From positions 1 through 7,685 of the forward strand of contig JBEVIU010000079.1 in assembly GCA_040510575.1 (NCBI GenBank): DNA of 7,685 nucleotides, read 5' to 3'. Every line of letters begins with the position of its first letter. Position 1 is the first letter of the stretch. This stretch comes from DASUMF01 sp040510575. GTDB lineage: Bacteria; Actinomycetota; Acidimicrobiia; IMCC26256; DASPTH01. Made by a program: the position numbers and the translations under genes. The notes beneath the pieces were generated by a model. The model was given only the letters and a program-made list of their open reading frames with translations, was not told where the DNA came from and did no database searches. Below, in pieces: positions 1 to 7,628 of the stretch.

Positions 1-2273
<2,273 letters not shown>

Positions 2274-2285
2274 GCAGCGCTTCCG

Positions 2286-3383
2286 ATGCGGGATTTCTCC
2301 GATGAGCTCGGCGTGCTGCGCGGTCGTGTCGAGGCTGCACGCGCGTATCTGAACGTCGACACCGCCCGCACCCGGATCGCAGAGCTCGAGGAGCAGATGA
2401 GCGCCTCCGGCTTCTGGGACGACCAGGACGCGGCCCGCTCGGTGGGTTCGGAGCACGCACAGCTGGGTGACGATGTCGCGATCGTCGACTCGTTGCACGC
2501 CGAGCTCTCCGATCTCGACACCCTCGTCGAGCTGGCTGAAGAGGAGAGCGACGACTCGCTCGAAGCGGAGATCGAGAGTGGGCTGCGCCGCCTGGCGCGA
2601 CGGCTCGACGAGCTCGACCTCCGCTCGCTGTTCACCGGCGAGTACGACGAACGCGACGCGATCTGCACCGTGAACTCCGGCGCCGGCGGCACCGACGCGC
2701 AGGACTGGACGAACATGCTCCTGCGCATGTACCTGCGATGGGCCGAAGGTCGCGGGTTCGGTGTCGAGATCGACGAAGTGTCGCCGGGCACCGAGGCGGG
2801 CTTGAGCTCGGCGACCTTCACGGTGAAGGGCCGGTACGCATACGGCCTGCTCACGAGCGAGCGCGGTGTGCACCGGCTCATCCGCATCTCGCCGTTCGAC
2901 GCGAACGCGCGCCGCCAAACCGCGTTCGCGTCGTTCGACGTGGTTCCTGCGCTCGACGAGAAGGAAGCGCCGGAGATCGATCCGACGGATCTGCGCATCG
3001 ACACCTACCGGTCGTCCGGCGCGGGTGGACAGCACGTGAACGTGACCGACTCGGCAGTGCGCATCACACACCTTCCGACGGGTGTGGTGGTGTCGTGTCA
3101 GAACGAGCGCTCGCAGACCCAGAACAAGGCGCGCGCGATGCAGATCCTCGCCGCGCGCCTCGCGGAACGTCAGCGGGCCGAGACCCAGGCGCAGCTCGAC
3201 GCGATCTCGGGCGACAAGCGCGACGTCGCGTTCGGCAGCCAGATCCGTACCTACACGCTGCAGCCGTACCAACTGGTCAAGGACGAGCGCACCCGCCACG
3301 AGACGGGCAACGTCGCCGCGGTGCTCGACGGCGACCTCGACGCGTTCATCGAGGCCTATCTCCGCTGGCGGCGAACGGAATAG
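2286..3383 (+). CDS. prfB: Peptide chain release factor 2 (RF2)
   Basis: RF2 recognises UGA and UAA stop codons in the ribosomal A site and triggers peptidyl-tRNA hydrolysis. The 365-residue product has the full family layout: an N-terminal helical domain, the stop-codon-reading tripeptide SPF at 202-204, and the catalytic GGQ at 247-249 inside SSGAGGQHVN. SPF, rather than PxT, separates it from RF1. The ATG at 2286 lies 12 bases after the secA stop with no clear Shine-Dalgarno. I chose it because the first 25 residues align with the N-terminus of actinobacterial RF2. No internal UGA frameshift site is present: the equivalent place (codons 21-23, Tyr-Leu-Asn, 2346-2354) reads straight through, so the usual RF2 autoregulatory loop is absent. 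The gene ends in TAG, a codon that RF2 itself does not read. It is probably co-transcribed with secA. Confidence 0.97.
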   Translation: MRDFSDELGVLRGRVEAARAYLNVDTARTRIAELEEQMSASGFWDDQDAARSVGSEHAQLGDDVAIVDSLHAELSDLDTLVELAEEESDDSLEAEIESGLRRLARRLDELDLRSLFTGEYDERDAICTVNSGAGGTDAQDWTNMLLRMYLRWAEGRGFGVEIDEVSPGTEAGLSSATFTVKGRYAYGLLTSERGVHRLIRISPFDANARRQTAFASFDVVPALDEKEAPEIDPTDLRIDTYRSSGAGGQHVNVTDSAVRITHLPTGVVVSCQNERSQTQNKARAMQILAARLAERQRAETQAQLDAISGDKRDVAFGSQIRTYTLQPYQLVKDERTRHETGNVAAVLDGDLDAFIEAYLRWRRTE

Positions 3384-3398
3384 CCCCGGTCAGGCGTC

Positions 3399-3420
3399 GC
3401 GCGCGCCGCGGTTCGCGCGC
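3399..3420 (+). terminator. GC-only hairpin between prfB and ftsE
   Basis: A 7-bp inverted repeat, GCGCGCG at 3399-3405 and CGCGCGC at 3414-3420, flanks an 8-base loop in the 64-base gap after prfB. No T-run follows, so it is not a classical intrinsic terminator. It could be a Rho-type or attenuating hairpin, an RNA-processing site, or chance in GC-rich DNA. A TAnnnT hexamer (TACCCT, 3431-3436) lies just downstream, 11 bases before the ftsE ATG. I see no convincing -35 for it, so a separate ftsEX promoter is possible but unproven. Confidence 0.25.
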
Positions 3421-3447
3421 ATGCCCCTGCTACCCTCGACCGCTGCG

Positions 3448-4134
3448 ATGATTCGATTCGAGAACGTGACCAAGGCCTACAAAGGCGACGTCGTCGCACT
3501 GCGCGACATCTCGGCTGAGGTCCAAAAGGGAGAATTCCTCTTCCTGGTCGGCCCGTCGGGGTCGGGCAAATCCACCTTCTTGCGGCTCCTGCTCCGTGAG
3601 GAGCGCGCCACGCAGGGCCGCATCGTGGTGGCGGGTCGCGACATCGGTCAGCTCGGTCACTGGAAGATCCCGCAGCTGCGCCGCAACATCGGCTGCGTCT
3701 TCCAGGACTTCAAGCTGCTGCCCAACAAGACGGTCTACGAGAACGTCGCCTTCGCCATGGAGGTGATCGGTCGTCCCCGCCACGTGGTGCGCACCCAGGT
3801 GCCGCAGGTGCTCGACCTCGTCGGCCTGGCCAAGAAGGCCGGGCGGTTCCCGACGGAGCTGTCGGGTGGCGAGCAGCAGCGGGTGTCGATCGCTCGTGCG
3901 TTCGTGAACCGGCCGCTGATCGTGCTCGCCGACGAGCCCACCGGCAACCTCGACCCTGCGACCACCGTCGGCATCATGCGAATCCTCGATCGCATCAACC
4001 GCACCGGTACCACCATCGTGATGGCCACTCACGATCAGCGGATCGTCGACGCGATGCGCCGGCGCGTGATCGAGCTCGATCGCGGCTCGCTCGTGCGCGA
4101 CCAGGCCCGCGGCGTCTACGGCGTCGGGAGCTGA
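3448..4134 (+). CDS. ftsE: Cell division ABC-type ATPase FtsE
   Basis: FtsE is the cytoplasmic ATPase of the FtsEX complex, which transmits ATP hydrolysis across the membrane to activate a cell-wall hydrolase at the division site. The 228-residue protein is a single ABC domain of normal FtsE size. Visible motifs: Walker A GPSGSGKST at 35-43, a Q-loop in CVFQDFKLLP, the ABC signature LSGGEQQ at 138-144, Walker B LIVLADEP ending at 164 with catalytic E163, D-loop NLD at 167-169, and the H-loop histidine H195 in MATHDQ. The start MIRFENVTKAY is the usual FtsE N-terminus. An in-frame ATG at 3421 would add nine residues (MPLLPSTAA) that I do not expect in the family. No Shine-Dalgarno is visible. 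The short tail after residue 210 is variable. ftsX follows 9 bases after the stop. Confidence 0.96.
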   Translation: MIRFENVTKAYKGDVVALRDISAEVQKGEFLFLVGPSGSGKSTFLRLLLREERATQGRIVVAGRDIGQLGHWKIPQLRRNIGCVFQDFKLLPNKTVYENVAFAMEVIGRPRHVVRTQVPQVLDLVGLAKKAGRFPTELSGGEQQRVSIARAFVNRPLIVLADEPTGNLDPATTVGIMRILDRINRTGTTIVMATHDQRIVDAMRRRVIELDRGSLVRDQARGVYGVGS

Positions 4135-4143
4135 CCCCGCCTC

Positions 4144-5031
4144 ATGTGGACCCGCATCGCCTACTTCTCGCGCGAGACGCTCGTCTCGCTGCGTCGCAAC
4201 GTGCTCATGACGATCGCCGGCATCGCGACCGTCGCCGTGTCGCTGGCGCTGTTCGGCGGCATCCTCATGCTGTCGAAGTGGGTCGATCACGGCACGGAAC
4301 GGATCAAGGGCGGCGTCACGCTCGAGATCTTCATGAAGATCGACGCGACACAACAGCAGATCGACGACGTGCGCGACGCGCTCGATGCCGACCCGAACGT
4401 GAAGACGGCCCGCTATCTCGACAAGGACGCGGCGTACGCAGAGTTCCAGCGGATCTTCAAGCGCAACCCCGATCTCGTGAGCAGCATCGCGGCCGCGGAT
4501 CTTCCCGCGTCGTTCCGTGTCGCGCCGAAGAAGGCGGAGCTCACCGAGACGGTGCAGGACACGTTCGCGACGCAACAGGGCGTCGACACCGTGACCACGC
4601 CGGGCAAGGCGCTCGAGGGTCTGATCGACGTCACGAACACGGTGCGGTTCATCTTCATCGTGATCTCGCTCGTGTTGCTCGGCTCGTCGCTGTTCCTGAT
4701 CGTGAACACGATCCGCCTGGCGACGTTCGCGCGCCGGCGCGAGATCGAGGTGATGAAGCTCGTCGGTGCGTCGAACTGGTTCGTGCGCATCCCCTTCATC
4801 GCCGAGGGGATGGTGCAGGGTCTCGTCGGTGCCGGGCTCGCGATCCTCGCGGTGCTCGCGCTGAAGCACTTCGGCTTCGACGACGCGTTCAACGACCGCG
4901 ACAGCTTCTTCAGCGAGTTCTACGTGACGTCCGCCGACACCACGTTGATCTCGTTCTACGTGCTCGCGATCGGCGCGCTCATCGGCGTGGTCGGCGCCAG
5001 CGTCGGGCTGCGTCGCTTCCTCCGCACCTGA
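4144..5031 (+). CDS. ftsX: Cell division membrane protein FtsX
   Basis: FtsX is the integral-membrane half of FtsEX; its large outer loop binds and activates peptidoglycan hydrolases or their regulators. The 295-residue protein shows the standard topology: a short cytoplasmic N-terminus (WTRIAYFSRETLVSLRRN), TM1 at about 21-44, a large extracellular domain at about 48-165, TM2 at 168-192, a cytoplasmic loop with the conserved REIEVMKLVGAS (199-210) that contacts the ATPase, TM3 at 217-240, a second outer loop at 241-266, and TM4 at 267-289. The ATG is 9 bases after the ftsE stop. A GGGAG-like stretch ends about 13 bases upstream, so translation is probably coupled to ftsE. In mycobacteria the FtsX outer domain partners RipC, in pneumococcus PcsB, in E. 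coli EnvC. Here the next gene encodes a coiled-coil M23 peptidase, the likely partner. The family call is firm; the partner is inferred. Confidence 0.95.
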   Translation: MWTRIAYFSRETLVSLRRNVLMTIAGIATVAVSLALFGGILMLSKWVDHGTERIKGGVTLEIFMKIDATQQQIDDVRDALDADPNVKTARYLDKDAAYAEFQRIFKRNPDLVSSIAAADLPASFRVAPKKAELTETVQDTFATQQGVDTVTTPGKALEGLIDVTNTVRFIFIVISLVLLGSSLFLIVNTIRLATFARRREIEVMKLVGASNWFVRIPFIAEGMVQGLVGAGLAILAVLALKHFGFDDAFNDRDSFFSEFYVTSADTTLISFYVLAIGALIGVVGASVGLRRFLRT

Positions 5032-5073
5032 CCGTTCACTGACGCGCAGCCGCCTCGCGGGCCCGCCACCGCA

Positions 5074-5107
5074 GGCCACACAAGGGCTGTGGGTGACTGG
5101 TGTGGCC
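5074..5107. repeat. 8-bp inverted repeat upstream of the peptidase promoter
   Basis: GGCCACAC (5074-5081) and GTGTGGCC (5100-5107) are perfect reverse complements 18 bases apart, ending four bases before the -35-like hexamer at 5112. The left arm can pair instead with TGTGG at 5088-5092 (stem CCACA/TGTGG, 7-base loop), and the right arm is part of an 8-bp palindrome, GTGGCCAC, at 5102-5109. A 10-bp palindrome, GCGGGCCCGC, sits at 5057-5066. The possibilities are a terminator for the ftsEX transcript (only a modest T-rich stretch follows) or an operator for the peptidase gene. The sequence does not decide between them. Confidence 0.4.
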
Positions 5108-5111
5108 ACTG

Positions 5112-5148
5112 TTGCCTCTGTTGTTTCAGTTGCCTACCATCGCGGGCA
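5112..5148 (+). promoter_or_regulatory. Sigma-70-like promoter giving a near-leaderless peptidase mRNA
   Basis: A -35-like TTGCCT (5112-5117), a 17-base spacer and a -10-like TACCAT (5135-5140) are followed 7 bases later by the ATG at 5148. Each hexamer matches the consensus at four of six bases and the spacing is ideal. Transcription would begin at or within a base of the A of ATG, the leaderless pattern common in actinobacteria. There is no Shine-Dalgarno before this ATG, which fits. GTTGCCT occurs twice, at 5111-5117 and 5129-5135, the second copy touching the -10. Confidence 0.55.
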
Positions 5149-6326
5149 TGCGTCGGCGTCTCCTCTTCCTCGTCGCGCTCGTGACGTTGGTCACGACGAT
5201 GTTCGTGGGCCAACTGGTGGGCCAGGCCGCGGCACAGCAGACCGACAAGCAACGCCAGCTCGCGGACAAGATCGAGGAGACGAGCAAGGCGGCCCAGGAC
5301 GCCCGGAACGCGGCCGTCGAGCTCCAGGCCCAGAAGGCCAAGCTCGACGCCACGCTGGGCGACCTCGAGTCCCAGCTCGCGGCCGCGCAGGCGTCGCTCG
5401 CCGTGGCGCAGGCCGATCTCGATCGCCTCAACTTCGCCGAGCTCCTGCTGTCGGTGAGGATCGACAAGACCCAGACCAAGCTCGCCGATGCCGAGGCGGA
5501 CACCAAGAAGAGCGCGGTGCTCCTCTACAAGCGACCCGACAGCACGTCGATGATGGACCTCATCGGAAGTGCCGACGGCTCGGGCACCATCGTCGAAGGC
5601 AAGCACTATCTCGAACGGGTCTCGGAGAAGCGCCGCGACGATCTCGCGCGATCGCAACGTCTGCGCAAGACGCTCGACGAGCAGCAGAGCACGCTCGACG
5701 AACAGCAGTCGAAGGCCGACGCCGCGCGCGCCGAGGCGGAGGACACGAAGAACCGCATCGACGCGCTGTACGCGCAGCAGCAGTCCGCGCGCAACGCCGC
5801 TGCGCAGGCGCAGCAGGGTTACGAATCACAGGTTGCGAACCTGTCCGCCGAGCAGGACCAGCTCGAGTCGGAGAAGGCGGAGGAGGACGCGCGCATCCGG
5901 GCGCAGATCCAGAATGCGGGCGACGGCCCGCCGATGGGCAACGGCCAATTCCTCAAGCCGGTGGGCAACGCGCCCATCTCGAGCGGGTTCGGCTATCGCA
6001 CCGACCCGATGACCGGCGCCACGGCGTACCACTCCGGGCTCGACTTCAGCGTCTCGTGCGGCACGCCGATCAAGGCGGCCGGCAACGGCGTGGTGATCTC
6101 CGCGGGCTGGAACGGTGGCTACGGGAACGCCACCATCATCAACCACGGTGGCGGGATGGCGACCCTCTACGGCCACCAGTCGGCCTTCGCGGTCGGCGCC
6201 GGCCAGACGGTGACCGCGGGCCAGGTGATCGGCTACGTCGGGAGCACCGGCAAGTCGACCGGTTGCCACCTGCACTTCGAGGTGCGTGTCGGCGGCAACG
6301 CGGTCGACCCGTCGGCCTATCTCTAG
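5148..6326 (+). CDS. Secreted coiled-coil M23 (LytM) peptidase, likely FtsEX-controlled
   Basis: This is probably a zinc endopeptidase that cuts peptidoglycan cross-bridges or stem peptides during division. The 392-residue product begins with a signal peptide (MRRR, a hydrophobic stretch to about 24, likely cleavage after GQAAA near 29). Two long charged coiled coils follow (about 31-125 and 156-255), separated by a hinge with LLYKRPDSTSMMDLIGS (125-141) like that of PcsB/EnvC-type proteins. The LytM domain at about 270-392 has all zinc and catalytic positions: H295 and D299 (HSGLD), H343 (YGH), and H374/H376 (HLH). EnvC lacks such a working site, so this is predicted to be active. Cysteines C304 and C373 are the only ones visible and could form a disulfide. 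I chose ATG 5148 over GTG 5100 because it starts the signal peptide directly and fits the promoter; the longer form adds 16 residues. Neighbour ftsX suggests it is the FtsEX effector (inference). Confidence 0.9.
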   Translation: MRRRLLFLVALVTLVTTMFVGQLVGQAAAQQTDKQRQLADKIEETSKAAQDARNAAVELQAQKAKLDATLGDLESQLAAAQASLAVAQADLDRLNFAELLLSVRIDKTQTKLADAEADTKKSAVLLYKRPDSTSMMDLIGSADGSGTIVEGKHYLERVSEKRRDDLARSQRLRKTLDEQQSTLDEQQSKADAARAEAEDTKNRIDALYAQQQSARNAAAQAQQGYESQVANLSAEQDQLESEKAEEDARIRAQIQNAGDGPPMGNGQFLKPVGNAPISSGFGYRTDPMTGATAYHSGLDFSVSCGTPIKAAGNGVVISAGWNGGYGNATIINHGGGMATLYGHQSAFAVGAGQTVTAGQVIGYVGSTGKSTGCHLHFEVRVGGNAVDPSAYL

Positions 6327-6328
6327 CT

Positions 6329-6384
6329 GCGACCTGCCAGCGGCTACTTGCCGGCTGCTACTTGCCGGGTGCTACTTGTTGGGC
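6329..6384. repeat. 14-bp tandem repeat spanning convergent gene ends
   Basis: Three tandem 14-base units lie at 6343-6356 (GCTACTTGCCGGCT), 6357-6370 (GCTACTTGCCGGGT) and 6371-6384 (GCTACTTGTTGGGC). A degenerate fourth unit at 6329-6342 matches the first at 10 of 14 bases. The units fill most of the 45-base gap between the peptidase stop (+) and the peroxiredoxin stop (-). The third unit contains the peroxiredoxin stop codon and its last codons. Read on the - strand every clear unit carries AAGTAG, so the array looks like copies of the peroxiredoxin 3' end made by slippage. Confidence 0.8.
6351..6368. terminator. Possible bidirectional hairpin in the repeat array
   Basis: CCGGC (6351-6355) pairs with GCCGG (6364-6368) around an 8-base loop. 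An overlapping alternative is CGGC (6341-6344) with GCCG (6350-6353). Both arise from the 14-bp repeat. Their place between two converging stop codons suits a shared terminator, but the stems are short and no T-run follows on either strand. Confidence 0.25.
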
Positions 6385-7007
6385 TGGGGCGTGAGGCGCA
6401 GGTACGGCTTGACGGCCGTCCAGCCCTTCGGGAACTTCGCCTTTGCGTCTTCGTCACTCACCGCGGGCACGATGATCACGTCGTCGCCGTGGTTCCAGTT
6501 GACCGGCGTGGCCACCTGGTAGTTGGCGGTGAGCTGGAGCGAGTCGATGACCCGCAGGAGCTCGTCGACGTTGCGGCCCGTGCTCGCCGGGTAGGTGAGC
6601 GTGAGCTTCACCTTCTTGTCGGGCCCGATGACGAACACCGAACGCACCGTGAGGGTGTCGTTGGCGTTGGGGTGGATCATGTCGTACAGATCGGCGACCT
6701 TGCGGTCGGGGTCCGCGATCAGCGGGTAGTTGAGCGCCGTGCCCTGGGTCTCCTCGATGTCGGAGGCCCAGCTGTGGTGGGAGTCGAGGGGGTCGACGCT
6801 CACACCGATCAGCTTCACGCCGCGCTCGTCGAACTCGCCCTTGCGGCGCGCGAACGCGCCCAGCTCAGTGGTGCAGACCGGCGTGAAGTCCTTGGGGTGC
6901 GAGAAGAGCAGGCCCCATCCGTCGCCGAGGTAGTCGTAGAGCGTGACCGTTCCTTCGGTCGTCTCCGCCGTGAAGTTCGGAGCTTCGTCTCCGAGTCGAA
7001 CCGCCAT
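6372..7007 (-). CDS. 1-Cys peroxiredoxin, Prx6 type
   Basis: This is a thiol peroxidase that reduces hydrogen peroxide, organic hydroperoxides and possibly peroxynitrite in the cytoplasm. The 211-residue protein starts MAVRLGDEAPNF and carries the active site PKDFTPVCTTE: P38, T42 and peroxidatic C45, with the partner arginine likely R122 (TVRSVF). C45 is the only cysteine, so there is no resolving Cys and an outside thiol must recycle it; mycothiol or a thioredoxin-like protein is plausible in an actinomycete (inference). The C-terminal part, from WNHGDDVIIVP (171-181) to GWTAVKPYLR, is typical of Prx6 and sets it apart from AhpC or AhpE. The ATG is fixed by a perfect AGGAGG five bases upstream; the frame stays open further upstream but without family similarity. 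It is convergent with the peptidase gene and divergent from the DUF3052 gene. Confidence 0.95.
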   Translation of the reverse strand: MAVRLGDEAPNFTAETTEGTVTLYDYLGDGWGLLFSHPKDFTPVCTTELGAFARRKGEFDERGVKLIGVSVDPLDSHHSWASDIEETQGTALNYPLIADPDRKVADLYDMIHPNANDTLTVRSVFVIGPDKKVKLTLTYPASTGRNVDELLRVIDSLQLTANYQVATPVNWNHGDDVIIVPAVSDEDAKAKFPKGWTAVKPYLRLTPQPNK

Positions 7008-7012
7008 GTTGG

Positions 7013-7018
7013 CCTCCT
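7013..7018 (-). promoter_or_regulatory. Shine-Dalgarno of the peroxiredoxin gene
   Basis: AGGAGG on the - strand, five bases (CCAAC) before the ATG at 7007. It fixes the start and rules out the upstream extension of the frame. It is the only full-consensus ribosome binding site in the window, which suggests strong translation of the peroxiredoxin. Confidence 0.85.
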
Positions 7019-7035
7019 GAGTGCGTGTCGAGTCG

Positions 7036-7041
7036 AGATTA
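7036..7041 (-). promoter_or_regulatory. Probable -10 element of the peroxiredoxin promoter
   Basis: TAATCT on the - strand fits the actinobacterial TAnnnT pattern. It would give a start near 7029 and a leader of about 22 bases containing the Shine-Dalgarno. I see no recognisable -35 at 16-18 bases upstream, so an alternative sigma factor or an activator could be involved. On the + strand, GTCGA occurs twice in a row at about 7027-7036 next to it. Confidence 0.4.
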
Positions 7042-7199
7042 GCGACGGTCTCCCCGAAATGCGAGTGAAAAGGTCGGGAAATGCCGCCACGACGTACTGG
7101 CGAGACGGCTGGCAGTGCACGGTCGCGGTTGACATGCGTACTGTGACGCGGGCAAGTTGGCGCAGGGACGGGGCGGTACGGAAGCGGGGCGGGCGCCAG

Positions 7200-7628
7200 T
7201 TGACGACGAGCGGGTACTCGGGCACGCCGCTTCCGCGGAAGCTCGGGATCGGTGAAGGTGCGCGCGTTGCGATCGTCGCGCCGCCGGCAGGGTTCGACGG
7301 CGTCCTCGGCGCGCTCCCGAGCGGTGTCCAGGTGCGCCACCAGGCCCGCGGCCGTCTCGATGTGATCGTCTTCTTCGTCACGCGCCGCGCCGAGCTCGCG
7401 CGCCGCTTCCCTGCGTTCGCGCGGGCGCTCGAGCCGAGCGGCGGGCTCTGGGTCGCGTGGCCCAAGAAGACCTCCGGCGTCGCCACCGACCTCGGCTTCG
7501 ACGTCGTGCAGACCGTCGGGCTCGACCACGGTCTCGTCGACAACAAGGTGTGCGCGATCAACGGGTCGTGGTCCGGCTTGCGGTTCGTCTACCGCCTCGC
7601 CGACCGCCCGCCCCGCGCCACCCGCTGA
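7200..7628 (+). CDS. DUF3052-family protein, function unknown
   Basis: I recognise the family from the N-terminal SGYSGTPLPRKLGI, the central DVIVFFVTRRAELARRFPAF, then GGLWVAWPKKTSGVATDL and the C-terminal GLVDNKVCAINGSWSGLRF. These are hallmarks of DUF3052, a small cytoplasmic family without an assigned activity. The alternating strands and helices look like a half Rossmann fold, but I see no nucleotide or metal motif. A conserved-looking cysteine lies in DNKVCAI. With TTG at 7200 as start the protein is 142 residues and begins MTTSGYSGTPLP, the length and N-terminus I expect. ATG 7134 and GTG 7143 are in frame, but they add an Arg-rich stretch unlike the family, and ATG 7134 overlaps a perfect TTGACA. 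No strong Shine-Dalgarno marks any of the three. It is divergent from the peroxiredoxin, with 192 bases between starts. The family call is firmer than the start. Confidence 0.85.
   Translation: MTTSGYSGTPLPRKLGIGEGARVAIVAPPAGFDGVLGALPSGVQVRHQARGRLDVIVFFVTRRAELARRFPAFARALEPSGGLWVAWPKKTSGVATDLGFDVVQTVGLDHGLVDNKVCAINGSWSGLRFVYRLADRPPRATR

Noticed and set aside
3421..3447. ATG 3421 as the start of ftsE
   Set aside because: It is in frame, but the extra nine residues are atypical; FtsE proteins usually begin MIRFE as at 3448.
3430..5109. 559-codon open frame on the - strand opposite ftsE and ftsX
   Set aside because: It is a GC-driven antisense frame, full of His, Arg, Asp and Glu with no fold signal, lying across two well-identified genes.
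5100..5147. GTG 5100 as the start of the M23 peptidase
   Set aside because: It would place 16 residues ahead of the MRRR signal peptide and lies upstream of the -35 and -10 elements that fit ATG 5148.
6348..7133. Upstream extension of the DUF3052 frame, antisense to the peroxiredoxin
   Set aside because: The frame is open only because it mirrors the peroxiredoxin codons; family similarity begins at SGYSGTPLP after 7200.
7008..7529. N-terminal extension of the peroxiredoxin frame to 385 residues
   Set aside because: The AGGAGG before ATG 7007 and the family N-terminus fix the start; the extension lies antisense to the DUF3052 gene.
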